Translations under genes and position numbers: made by a program
Assembly: GCF_965638725.1 (NCBI RefSeq)
Contig: NC_134949.1
Location: 54,712,151-54,776,150 of the forward strand
Length of the DNA: 64,000 bases
Direction: 5' to 3'
From: Aptenodytes patagonicus
Taxonomy: Eukaryota > Chordata > Aves > Sphenisciformes > Spheniscidae
Part shown: in pieces, positions 10,740 through 23,000 of the stretch
Position numbering within the stretch: the first letter of the stretch is position 1
How the letters are laid out: each line of letters begins with the position of its first letter
The notes under the pieces: model-generated
Database searches by the model: none
What the model was told of the DNA's origin: nothing
Seen by the model: only the letters and a program-made list of their open reading frames with translations

Positions 10740-12889
10740 CAAGGGTAACCAGAAAAGGCTACGTGGTGCTCTGCCTTGTGGGGTCTCGATCGCAGTGCGC
10801 CCCAGGTTTTGGCCTGCACAAGGGCTGGGCATGGCGGGCAGGAACAGCCCTGCATGGAGAAGTGCTTATCCCCTGGGACTGACAAGCTCCCCTGACAGCG
10901 GTGAGATCCAGGACTCGCACCCAGGGCAGGGCTGTGGTGTGGCTGGATGAACAGTGACAGGAGGAAAGAAGAAGGGACTGGGTCAGGGGAGACTTGCTGG
11001 GAGAGCTGGGCGACTGCAGGGGTCTTGCCAGAAAAGAGCCAGGGAAGCTTATGCATTGCGCCCAGCTCAGTGGGTGTTGCTGTCTGACTGCCGCCTGCCC
11101 AATTTCCCTGGGATGTTTGCTTTTGCTTACATGGGGAACTGGCGACAGGAATGTAGATATGTGCCTCAGTGCCTCAGTTGTCTTTATATGTCAGGTCCTT
11201 TGGATGAGAAAAGGCAACTGAGAGATTTGGGAGGGGGAAGGGCGAGCACACAGGTGGGGACTCTGGCTGGGACTCTGCACTCGGTTTCTTGCTGTGCCAT
11301 AGAGATCCTGGTGCAAAAATAGAAAGCAATGATCCCTGACTAGTTAAGGGAATTTATTTAAGGGGTCATGTTTGTTCCCCTGTTGTGTTTTAATCAAACA
11401 TTCTCTCAGGTGAAGTTTGTCATATACCCCAGGCACATTGCAGTGTGTTGCACTGGTTGCACTTAAGTGATGAGACTTAGTTTTCATGGGAAATAGTCTT
11501 TGCGCACTTCGGCAGGCCAAGACCAAAAGCACTGGGCTCACCAAAAGTGAACAGTGCAGAACTTTTCTGCAGAAGCCAACCTTCCACTACTGAACACGGA
11601 AGTACTAATTTCAAGTCAGTGACCATGGGTGATCCTATTTGTGTGCAGAAGGTTCTGCAGACAGAAGGGCATAGAGGTATTTTGTGACTAAATTACTCAT
11701 TGCAAGTCATTTGCTTAGCTCTCTTCCTAGTCCATCCTTCACACAAACCAACCAGGGCTAGCTCTGTGGAAGAACAAACCGTTCTCCAGGAAGATGATTC
11801 CATTTCTTTTTGGTGCAAGGTCTCCATGTCACGCCTCTTCTGTACCGCACTGCTTTTATTTCATAGCCCTGAGTTCCCTCTAAACCCATCTTTTCCCAGC
11901 TCCAGTTGCTGGGGGTCAGTGCCATAGGTTTGTGAGAGCGCTGTGGATGAACCTGCCTTCCCAGCAAGGGGCTTGGTGTGACTCACTAAGTCTGCACCTC
12001 CCTGGGTAATGTGTGGACAGCCACACAGGGAGGGACTCCTCTCACTCAACTTTAGACATCATCTGTGCCAGTCACTCTCGGTTGTTTCATAGTTTGGGAA
12101 AGAAATGGGATTTGTTTTATCTAGCCCATTTGGGACTCCTATTTTAAGATGCAGCGGAAGTTTCAGAGGTGCCCACTGAATGCAAAGGAAGGTCATGTAT
12201 CATCTGCCTGTATTGCAGATGGGTAAAGTCAGTGGGAGGACTCTCTCACCAAACCTGCCCGTAGTTGCTGGCAGCGCCCTCCGCTGCCAGCACGTTCAGA
12301 TTTGTCACTACCCAGATTTTTTGGGGATTGCATGTGGCAGACACTTGCCACATCTGTATCTACCAGTATGGCCTTGGAAGTTGCCACGCTGGTGCCACCC
12401 CAACTGCAATTCAGTGGGGACACCTACAGAGTGCAGGAAGCTCCTTGGTCATGGAGGCATAATCAGGGACAGTTCGGGTTTGTATCTCAGGGTGGCATTA
12501 TAAGTTGATCCATTATGAAACATGGCCTGAGAAAGACTTTGAGTTTCAGGGAGGAATGTAGCATAAGAGACAAAATTACCCTGTGAGGAGAGTCAGGATA
12601 CGGATGGTCCAGGCTCTCCTTGTGGGTACAGGAGACTTGGGGTCGAGACTGAAGCTTTGAGCTGGGTCTCCCATGTCTCCAAGCTTTTCCTTGATTAGTT
12701 GCTTTTAACAGTCAGTTGGCTGCTTCTGCCCCCAGGGGCATAAACTTTACTGACAAGAGCAGCTGGACAGGTAGCTTGGCTGATAGCAGGAGATATGCCA
12801 GACACACAAGTCTAAAGGGAATCCATACTGTATTTTCTCTTGTTTTCATTCCTCACACATCATGAATGAGTTGAACAGGTGGATGCCTG

Positions 12890-13090
12890 CCGATTTATTC
12901 CTAAAAGCCATTCATACAATTGATTAGGCTGCTATTAATTGACGACATTACTGGTTAAGCATGCATCTTTGCTAATTGAATAATTCCTTGCTGTGAAAAG
13001 CCTCACAATTTAGTAATTTATTGTTAATCCTGTTATATATACACAAATATACACATGTACATACACATATGATGTACACAGACATTTGCA
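12890..13090. other. AT-rich stretch with homeodomain-type cores and an ACAC/TATA repeat
   Basis: 12900-13020 has many TAAT/ATTA and GGTTAA-like cores (ATTAATTG, TAATTGAATAATTCC). 13031-13090 is a degenerate (TA/CA)n low-complexity tract. Conservation cannot be judged from one sequence. Confidence 0.3.
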
Positions 13091-13814
13091 TGCACACAGA
13101 GACTTCCTACATGCTTTGCTTATTTCCAAGGGCAGGATATTCCAAGCTGGGACACTTCACATTACATCCATAAATTTCTACTTTAACATGTACATTGTAC
13201 TATTTCGTAACCTCCTTTTAGATTCCAAATTATGGCACTAACCCTTTGTTTGCCAGAGGCTGGTACTGTTAAACTCTTCATTCCAACAGGTCTACTCTGA
13301 TGTCCACAGTGGAGATAATCAGATGGCCTGAAGTAGTCCTTTTTCAATCTTAGGTCTTTTATACCTCCCTGGTGTCATGTTCTGATGACTTGATTATTGG
13401 TTGCTGCCTTAAATAGGTTCCCAGTAAAATCCTCATTCTTTTCATGTTGTAATAGGATTATCATACAAGAAGACGACATTTGTACCTAAGCCAAAATACA
13501 CAGCAGTTTACATGCAGAATAAATGAAACCATCTAGAAATTGAATTTTCTAAATATCAGCACAAAGCTTTTCAAACAGGCTCAACCCTACACGGAAAATG
13601 CAAGTTGCTGTTGAATCAATAATGAAGCAACAAGTTTCAGGGCCATGCCAGGAAAACAGGGAAATGTCTCACCTCTCTGATACCCTCTCACATCTTTACC
13701 TACGGAGGAAGTTTTTCCTGCCATCAGTTACTGAGTCAGTCAGTCCAGGGAAGGGCTGCTTTCCAGTTTGGTTTGAATGCCGGTCCTCTAATCAGCTGGA
13801 GAAAAGGAGTCACT

Positions 13815-13822
13815 TATATAAG
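13815..13822 (+). promoter_or_regulatory. Candidate TATA box of SLC23A4
   Basis: TATATAAG lies about 200 bases upstream of the SLC23A4 start codon at 14023, which leaves room for a 5'UTR of about 175 bases. A tissue-restricted transporter commonly has such a promoter. A 3-codon upstream ORF (ATG at 13859, TAG ending 13870) would fall in this leader. Confidence 0.5.
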
Positions 13823-14022
13823 CCAAGGGAAAGGAAATGCTTCTGCAATACGGCTCACATGAATAGCTAGGACTGAGTGCTGGTTGACTCCCGAAGTCCA
13901 GCTTCTGCATCTGCTCATCCCGTTTCTTTAGGGCTGTGTTGACTGGGACAAGTGGCAATTCGGGAGGCTTTCCTCTTCTTACTGGTCTTTTTCAAGGCAG
14001 TCGGTGAAGGAAAGTGGAAGGC

Positions 14023-14076
14023 ATGACCCCCTCTTCAGACAAAGAGCTCAACGGGCTAGATAACCCCAACTTCGTG
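14023..14076 (+). CDS. SLC23A4: SLC23A4 coding exon 1
   Basis: ATG then [18 protein letters not shown], donor GTGAGT at 14077, phase 0. This exon is too short to stand out as an ORF. It is supported by phase, by the donor and by the candidate TATA box upstream. Confidence 0.72.
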
Positions 14077-17000
14077 GTGAGTCTGTTCTTCTCTGAAGGG
14101 TAATGCTTGCGTAAATGGGTGCGAGCCCTGCGAAAGGAGGAGAAAGGAAAGCCAGGGGACTTGGACTGGCTGCAAGGATGCTGGTGTGGTAAATATCTGT
14201 CTCGGCTCCTTTAGCAACAGGAATCCGAGGAATGATTTCCTCACTACAGCCTGCTGCTGCTGCTGCAGACTCAGCATACTTTCTACTCTCTGGCATCCTT
14301 TTCACTTCTTTTCTCTCCATTATTTCTAAAATGATCATGTAAATGAATGGCAGTGCAAGTTTATCTGTACTGAAAAGCAAGCGAGCTCATGGCTCCTTGT
14401 GGCTGTGTCCCTGGGTAGAGCATTTTATGTATTAATTAGTACAATTACAATAGAAATTTAGTCTAGTAAAGAGTGTGTTTCTTTGTCTTCTGGGTCTATT
14501 TCTAGTGGGGTAAATTGGCAGAGAGGTGGTGGAAAAAGGGATTTGAGAGTCAGCAAGGGAGAGCACCCTGTAGGGTTACAGCACGGTGGTACAAGCTGTA
14601 AATGATGTGTCAATTCAGGGGTGTGCAGCACACTGGAAATGCTGCGGGCTATAACAGCCATAGGGCAAGGGGCACAGCAGCCCCCTTCCTATCTGACGGC
14701 AGGGGTCACCTCCATTAGAAACTAAAAGAGCTGCTTATTTTCTGACAGCAGGTGTGAAAGTGGGATCCTGACACTGTCTTTGTACACAGTACAGACCACC
14801 CACCTGGGGGACCTTGGAGGAGGCATTTAACCTCCTGGTGTCCAGGTCTCCCATTTCTCAGATAACTCTTGGTGAGCTCACTGTGAGCAGTGAGGGTGCT
14901 GTGCCAGCTGCAGACAGAGCCTCAGGGAGGTGCTCAGAGCGATGCAGATGTTTTCTTTTGCTATTGCTAACGGTCTCTGTTTCTACCTGTTCTCCCATAA
15001 TGCAGATCAGGCTTGTGACTTCCTCTGGTTTGAATCACCCCAAAGAAGGTAGAAGACAGAAGTCTTTTACCTGTGGTTCAAGAAGCTCAGTTTCTGACCC
15101 CCTTCCTGATGTGCTTATTTAAGATGCTGTTGAGGGTCCTGATGCTTTGTCTGGAGACTGAGGCACACGGAGGGCATCCTGGTCCCCTGAATTTGTAGGA
15201 GCAACTGGGCTGAGCACCACCAGCAGTGGTTCCTTGTTCCCATGCCGGACTGCTCCTGCCTTGTCCTCCTGTCAGCATCTCAGCATCACAGACTGGCTGA
15301 GGTTGGAAGGGACCTCTGGAGGTCAACTTGTCCAATCCCCCTGCTCAAGCAGGGTCACCTAGAGCCAGTTGCCCAGAACTGTGTCTAGGCAGTTTTTTAA
15401 TATCTCTAAGAATGGAGACTCCACAACCTCCCTGGGCAACCTGTGCAGTACTTGGTCACCCTCACAGAGAAAAAGTGTTTCCTGATGTTAAGACAGGACC
15501 TCCTGTGTTTCAGTTTGAGCCCATTGCCTCTGGTCCTTTCTCATCCTGTTATCTCCACTCCATCCTTCTCCCACTGAACCCTGCTCGCTCCCCGCCAGCT
15601 GCTGGGGAGGGTCAGGCATTCATGTGATGGTCATGTGGGGCTGTTGCTGGCACAGGCTCTGGCCAGCTAGAATATGCCTCCTGGTTAACACGGGAAAAGT
15701 TGCAATGCAAGGAAAGGAGCTTACTGTTGTCCTCCTAGCTTAGTATTCATCTACCCGTGGTGTTACTCAGGAGTAGCTGTCCCCAAATAACTCTGTGCAC
15801 GGGCAGTCTTAAGTACCTTGCCGTACATTCGTTAATCCATGGCTCAGGCTCTCTTGTTCTGAAATGAAAATGTCTCCACAGGGAGTTATTCAGGAATGCC
15901 TTTTGCTCTTGAAGTTCATGCCTGAGTTCAGTTTGAATTAACTCTGCCTTCACCTATCTATTTTGAAGTATCTGTAATGCTCCCAGCCTGGCTAGGCTGG
16001 ATAAATACATTGTGTTTAAAAAGTATTACATAGCACATTTTCAACAGTGTGACCTAAAATGGGACTTCGGAGACTCAGCCGTTACAATGGAAACCTGGAG
16101 GTTTCAGGCAAATGATGAAGTCCTTCAGGTTTAATCTGCCACACCTGCAAAATTTACAACTGAATGTAACATCAATTTTGCATCCCTATTCCCTGACCGA
16201 GCATTAGCTGTTTGCCTCCATCAGTACGTAGGCCATGAGCATTATTGCAGCCACCTCACTTTGCTGGGCATTTTGGTGTCTTCAGGTTCCAGCAGGACTT
16301 GGAGGATAAAAAAAAAAAAAAGCAGTTTGGTGCTGACAAACTGGTTGAGCTCCTCCTGAGAGCAGGTTTCTGTCTGCCTGACAGAGCAGGGCGTGGGATG
16401 CTGCTGGCATGCCAAGGGCTCGCTGGCTGGAGAAGGATCGATGAAGCAAATGGTTTGGGATCTTAATTAGCTTTTGCATTTGGCTCAAAACGTTGTGGCT
16501 TCCCAGGCAGCCTCCCTCTACCACATGCGTGTGTGTGCAGGGGTGTGTGTGTACATGCAGGTGGGACGTGGATGTGTGTGTGTGCGCGCGTGTGCACATG
16601 CACATAGGGTGTCTGTGTGCCCAGGCAATGTGTGTGTGTGTGCATGTGCATGTGTGTGCTCAGGGGTCAGGGTGGGTTGGAAGGAGGAGTGGACAACCAG
16701 GGCATTTACTTAGCTTAAAAACTGTGGCAACTGAAGCAAAGCAATATTTTGCTTTCCTTGGCAAAATGCGTCTTTGTACAAATAAACTCTGCAAGGCGGT
16801 ACCTTCCCAGGTACAGCTCCCTGGGAAGCCCTGGGGCTTCTGGCTGCCTGGGAGGGGATCCAAGCTGGGGAGCTATTTCAGCCCCCGCCACCTCCCTGAG
16901 GCCCCAGGTCCCCAGGCTGTTTACGGTCCCTGGTGCTGCCCCCGCCCTGGGGCATCCCATGGGGTGCCATTCCCCACAGCAGGTGGCCGAGCTGGGGCAG

Positions 17001-20000
17001 CACCCCGGTAGCCCTGCTTTGAGTTGGCTCCTTTGAAACGGACGCCAGGACTCCCCATCCTCTGGTGTCCCTGTGTTTCACCCAGTTCCTCCGTAGGAGC
17101 GAGGTTTTCTAGTAAGACAAAGGGCAGGTGTGTTTATCGAGGCAGAACATTTGTAAAGGTGAGTGTAAGGAGATTGGAAAGAGAAGACTTAAGAAAATGA
17201 AATATAAAACATGCTTCTACTCTGTAATTAGTGGCGTCCAAGTTGTCTTAGCATATTTTATCTAAAACGCTGTTTGGGTGGGACAGCCAGGAGGAACAGA
17301 GACCAGGGGACAGTGCAGCTTTTGCTGATTAACCCACTCCACACTATTTCTTGCTGCTGGTTGCAGTTTCTCCATCCTTAGCTAGACATTAATGATACAA
17401 ACACACTTTGTCCAGATGTCCCTTTGAGGCTGAGACATCCTCTAATGTTTCTTCTGGTCTAGACACACATGTGCATATAAAAATTTTCCATAGGTGTTTT
17501 TACCTCCATTTTAATTTCCGCCCTTGCTCTTCTTTTTTATCCTGCCTTTGTTGAAAGCTACATATGAGGTGTTCCTGCAAGACGTGGAGCGCAGCTGCAA
17601 GAGAGGCGGCTGATGGGTGCCTGCGGGGCTGGGCTGTGGCTAATGAAGAGTCTCTCCTGTTTGCCAGGGTGAAGGTGGGAGCCACTATTGCTCCTTGCCG
17701 GATCGTGCTGCCTGGGGCTCAGGAGAAGGCAGGGGCATGGGCCACGACGACAGCAAGCTTGCCTACACCGTCACAGACGTGCCCCCCTGGTACCTCTGCA
17801 TCCTGCTGGGCATTCAGGTGCGATGGGGGAGCAGGTGGAGGCTGGGGGCAGGTGGAAGTTTAATGGCCGTTCAGCCAATTAATGGGGGTAAAACCTGAAT
17901 TTGGGAGTGCTTCACCTTCATTGGGCATGACTGGAGCTGTGGGGCTGGATCTCGGTGACCTCAAGTCCTTCCCACCACCTCCTGAGCATCGACTGTTATC
18001 CTTGTGCCCCCAGCTACACCATGCCCCTTGAAGTGCAAAGGGGAAGGCAGAGTCCCCAGGCCGGAGCCAAACAGTTAATAAGAACAAGTCAGATAATTCG
18101 GCTGAAGTTAGCCAAATGTCTAAAAGCTTCTGAACTTCTGCCTTCCCATGGCCATAAAAACTAAGCAGAAGGGCCCACGCTGCTTTGGCTGGTGTCTGTG
18201 CCCAGGTGTGTTAAATGACCCAATGCCACCAATGCCACACTGGGTACGGAGCCTCAGGGAAGAGAGACCTCAGAGTAGTTAAGGTAATGATGGACTGCGC
18301 TTGGAGCTTGGTGGGCATTTTGTACTTTGTTTCTTTAAACGGTCATCTCAGATTTAGAATGTATTAAGACAAGGTTTTCTGAACACATCTACATCATAAT
18401 TTTAATAAAACATGCCTCTAATGAGCACAGTGAGTTTCTGAGTGCCTCCAATTCCACCACTGTGTCCTATGCTCTGAGGCAAGAACTGGGAAGTGATACC
18501 AACTGAAACAACCTTGACTTGCTCATTGCTCACCACAATTAATGTTAATATTTGAAGCAAAAGTAAGTTTGAAAAAATATTTTCACATTTAATAATTAAC
18601 TGAAGGTCATTGTAGAAATATGTCTGTGACTATGCAGAAAAATGCAATGCCTGATTTATCCACTTTTTATGGTTATCTGTAATTGCACTGTATGAGAAAA
18701 TCTACTGATAGCAAAGAATGGGTAGCTCCAATTTGCCAGCTTTTTATACTATCTTTTGTGGTGCAAATGAGATGGACTGAAACATTTGCACTCACTTTGC
18801 CTGATCGCTCTGTCCCCCTATCTTGGGATGTCCCCATATTCCTGGAAGAGTAGCCCCATCAGCTTTGTCTGCAGGTGCTGAGAATAAACTGGTTGCATCT
18901 GACAGTGATCTGGGGAGTCCAGAGCACTACAAAAGGTCTTTGGGCATGGAAAGTTGGAGAAGTTTGTGGGGGTGCATTGTAGTTCTTGTAGGTGCCTTGG
19001 AACAGTCCCTAACAGAGCAGTAAAGCTGTCAAAAAAGAGAACGGGTAATACTAGTATCACCCAAACACAAATCTGTGAGTTACTTTTAGATTTCCCTCAA
19101 CAACATGGGAATAATATACGACCAGTTCTGTGTCCTTCTTCACCCAGTCTTTCTCTGTGGCTCCTAGCATTTCCTGACAGCCATGGGAGGTCTCGTAGCC
19201 ATCCCGCTGATCCTCTCCAAAGAGCTTTGCCTCCAGCACGACCTCCTCACCCAGAGCCACCTGATCAGCACCATCTTCTTTGTCTCAGGGATTTGCACCC
19301 TGCTGCAAGTCCTCTTTGGAGTCAGGTAGGCCAAATGCGAGAAATGGGACACTCAAGAAGTTTGTAGATACAATTACTACACGCTTGGCCACCAGTTTGC
19401 TGTAGAGTTTACTATCAGTGAGGGTCATTTGCTACGCTTGGGCAATCAGGACAGATGCCAAAGCATCCTGAAATCGCTGTATGTGGTAGCTTTGCATGGC
19501 TAAGTTCTGACTTTTGCATCTCCTGGTACTTGATGCACCTTTTGTTGGACTTATAAGGAATCTGTCCTGCAAAATAATAAAGCATTGAAACATGCAGTAA
19601 ACAATATCTGCTTGCTCCTTATCCAGGGATCCTCCAGCTGAGGCAGGACCCTTCTGATCTGGGCCTGGGATCAAGGGAGCACAGATCCCTTAGGAAACTC
19701 TAGGGCTGGGGATAATTGGGAGGAATTGAAGCCCATCTGCCACCCCTTAGGGACCCAGGGAGGAACTCTGCAGCACATCCTGTTAAGTGGTGCCACTTCC
19801 CATGCTCCGGGATTCATGGCACAATCTGAAAGTAAGCAAGGTAAATCCTCTTTGCTGCTGAGCTGTTGAAGAGCTGGTGGTGAGGAAATGAATATGGAGT
19901 TGCCATTCACTACCCAGAAAATGAAGTACTTAATAAGAGACATGACTGCAAGCGCTCCCCCTTGCCACAAAGACCCTGTATCTTTGCTGGCCTTGCAAAA

Positions 20001-23000
20001 TTTCTTTTATTCCCCTTGTCATAACTCTGGGCTGCCTCTCTCTTTCCACAGGCTGTTTTTTCCTCCATTATGGTGGGAACCTGTGTTTCTTGTTTCAAAG
20101 GCAAAAATCACACCTTCTTTGGCTTCCGAATCTGAGGGACCTGGTTAAAACTCTTCTACTATCAAATCACTGGTCAACTGTCAGCTCCACAAAATGTTTT
20201 TACTCCTCCTGTTTCTTTCCCCAGTGCAGCTTTTCCATCTCTATCTGTCTTAGGAAGTGGTTGTAGGCAAACCTCTCCCCGGAGGATGCTCCCCTTCTAC
20301 ATCCCTACAAGATTAGTGGAGGAGGGGGGACACCCTGGCCATGAAAAAGAGAGAATCTGGTTCTTCTCAGTTTGGTTAAATTCAGGCTGGGGTGCATGAC
20401 CGTAGCTGTGGCTGCTTGTGTGATTCAGGCTGGAATCCTCCCAGGCACCCCTCAAATGCCTCGGTGAATACCTGAGAGTTGTGTTGTCCCCTGCTCTCTG
20501 TTAGCTGAGGATGAAAGAGTAGCAGGGAGTGTCTCCCATGGCTGAATAGCTAAATGAGGAACAAATTAAGTGGTAAGGAGTTGTTCCCGTAGGATAAGCT
20601 TGAATGGCTTTTGCTGTGCTGAGGATGCAGTTGCCTTGTTGCTGGCCCCAACTATATTGTGTGAGGACATTCCTGCCGGAAAGGTGGGACTCAGCCTGTG
20701 GTGTGGCCGGAGGCAAACTAAGCCTGAGTTGGAAGAAGATTTTTTTTTTTTCTCCTTTTACTGTTTTCTGAAACCCTGTAGTAGTTGATAACCATAAGTC
20801 ACCAACAAGACAGCCAGGAAAGTGGTAAATACAAGTTGGAGGGGATGCTTTTTCCTGGAAAACATCCATGCCACTCTCCGAGGCCCCGGGAAGCCCTCAG
20901 CTGAGCGCTCTGCACAGTTGCTGGTGTCCATATTTAAGAAAGACTAATTCAGAGGAGAAGAGGTATGGAGACAATCTGTTAATGTGTCATGGGGAAGGGA
21001 GACCGTTCATCTTACAGAGGCTGGCCTGGTTAGCCTGGCAAAGTGGTGGCTCAGAGGGGTACGGCTGCAGCCTGCAACTACTCTGGGAGAGAAATGGGGG
21101 GGGTATCAGGCAGGGAGAAGCCATTTTGGCTAAAAGACAATGTTGGCACATGAACGAATGGATGGGAACTGGCCATGGAGATGGGGAGGTTCCCATCAAG
21201 AGCGAGTGCAGTTCAGAAGCAGCCCTCCAGAAGCAGTAGCCAAGGGAAAAGCCCGACCCATTGCAACCTGCAGCTCGGTCATGTTACACAGCATGAAAAA
21301 GGAGTGACGGGTCCCAGTCGGTCACTGGAGACACTATCCAAAAGGCTCCTGAGGGGAGACACAGGTCGCTTGCCATTATGGTGAGCCCCCCTTAGCAGAT
21401 GCTTGGACATCGTGTAGTGGTGATCAGAGCATAATATTTCCTTCTCTAAACCTGCAGCTTTCCCTCTTGCAAACCCCACTGGAAAGAGCTCAGTATGCCA
21501 CGTATGCATTGCCTCGGCACCCCAGTTTGCTCTGAGCCCACCCATGCCAGCACTAGCTGTGAAGTAGCTTGAGGGCCAGCGGGAGCTATAAATCTATTGT
21601 TAATCTATTGTTAATTCAACAGGGGTGGCACTGGGCCTTCTCTGTTTCTTTTTGTTTGTTTTTTGCCTTGCCCAGCAAAATCCTTTGAAGACTGCAGCAT
21701 ATTTGGCCAAATGCAGTAAATAAGTGACTACACGGATGACTGATATTCAAATATAACTTACTGGCAAAGCTTTGACAGTGCTTTGGTTGTGCAAGGCATA
21801 TGTAATTGCAGTGGTATATTTGTTTTGGTGACGGAGACGTGGTGCTGTTACAGCTATGCTGTCTCTTATTTTCCAATGCTTTCCAGAGAATGGTGGAAAT
21901 ACCTCTGGTTCAGGGAAGTCCGTGCCCTGCAAAAGCACTCACCTGGCTCACTGCCCCGCTGCTTTTCTGAGCAGGCACCACGAGAGCTCCTGGTGCAAGG
22001 AAAGGTTGCTTTGGGGGCTGCTCCAAGGGGCACTTCCTAAAGAGAGGAAGCCAAGGCACCTCGGAGGTTTCTCTCAGCTGGTTCAGAGCTGCTGTGCCAG
22101 CCTGCGCCCTCGGGCAGCTTTGGGTTTTTCCAGCACGCTAGAGGAATGGTCAAAACAACTTGCACTGCAATGGGGGCTTAATGCCTGCGGGGCTTTGAAG
22201 AGCCAGTCAGGCCTTTTAGGTCTCTGTCTCCATTTCTCCATGTGTGGAAGGAGAAGCAGCTGACGTAACTCACAGGAGCACCAGCTCCATTGTACAAAGC
22301 TCTGTATGAAGCCAGTGCTGAGAGCTTCTGGAGGAGCCAGCTCCTTGCTAGCCTGAGGGTTTTCCTGAGTGAGAGTTACTCTAAGCCAGGAGACACACGG
22401 CGTGGGGGCAGAGCCAAGGTCTCACCCAGCCAGTGCGCTCAGACCCATCCATGCAGGTCTCCTTTCCAGTGTTGGTGGAAACAGGGCAGAGCCATTAGCT
22501 TTAAAAAATTGTGCTAAAAGCCAAGTCACATTTTCCATTGCCCTCTGTCTGAGGATGGTTGTGACATGGGGAGTAGCCAGTGCATGTCCTTGTGTTCGTG
22601 AGCAGGTTGTGAAGAAAACTGAGGCAGCTGAAGGGGACAGAGAAAGCAACAAAATATTGGAAAGATTTGGGCCTAGGTTGATACTAAGCTTTTCTTCAGA
22701 GTCTTGCTATCTTTCTTCCTTAGTCTTCTCCCCTCCTCCAGTTTTTTCCATTTGTTGTTGTTTTACTCTGTGCAGCTCTGTGGTCTAGTCACACCTTAGA
22801 AGGAAAACTTTTTCCTTAGTGCAGGGTAGCAGAGTTTGACTCCAGCACCAATGAGCCTCTCCATTGGCAGTATTTGAACCTGAGCTCTTCGTCCCGGCTA
22901 TGTTGCTCTTGAGCGCAATGGGCGGCAATGCCCACCCATGGTCAGTGATGGAGACCTGCCAGAACATTTCAAAAGATACTGACAGAGGCCATGTGCAGAT

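Larger units (their letters stand above)
6619..13810. other. Intergenic region between divergent SUSD3-like and SLC23A4 genes
   Basis: Holds an LTR-like element (about 10.27-10.74 kb), a CCCAT microsatellite and GC-rich 7-10 kb sequence with many short chance frames. I found no frame with family resemblance or consistent splice phases. Confidence 0.5.
14077..17667. other. SLC23A4 intron 1
   Basis: Carries a CR1 fragment (about 15.27-15.60 kb) and GT-rich repeats (about 16.52-16.66 kb). No further in-phase exon was seen. Confidence 0.6.

Noticed and set aside
16463-16713. Cys/Val-rich and His/Thr-rich frames
   Set aside because: Translations of the GT/CA microsatellite on the two strands.
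19960-22800. Frames in SLC23A4 intron 3 considered as extra exons
   Set aside because: Exons 3 and 4 join directly in phase (G-V-R then L-P-I-I-Q) as in other SLC23 proteins, leaving no gap to fill.
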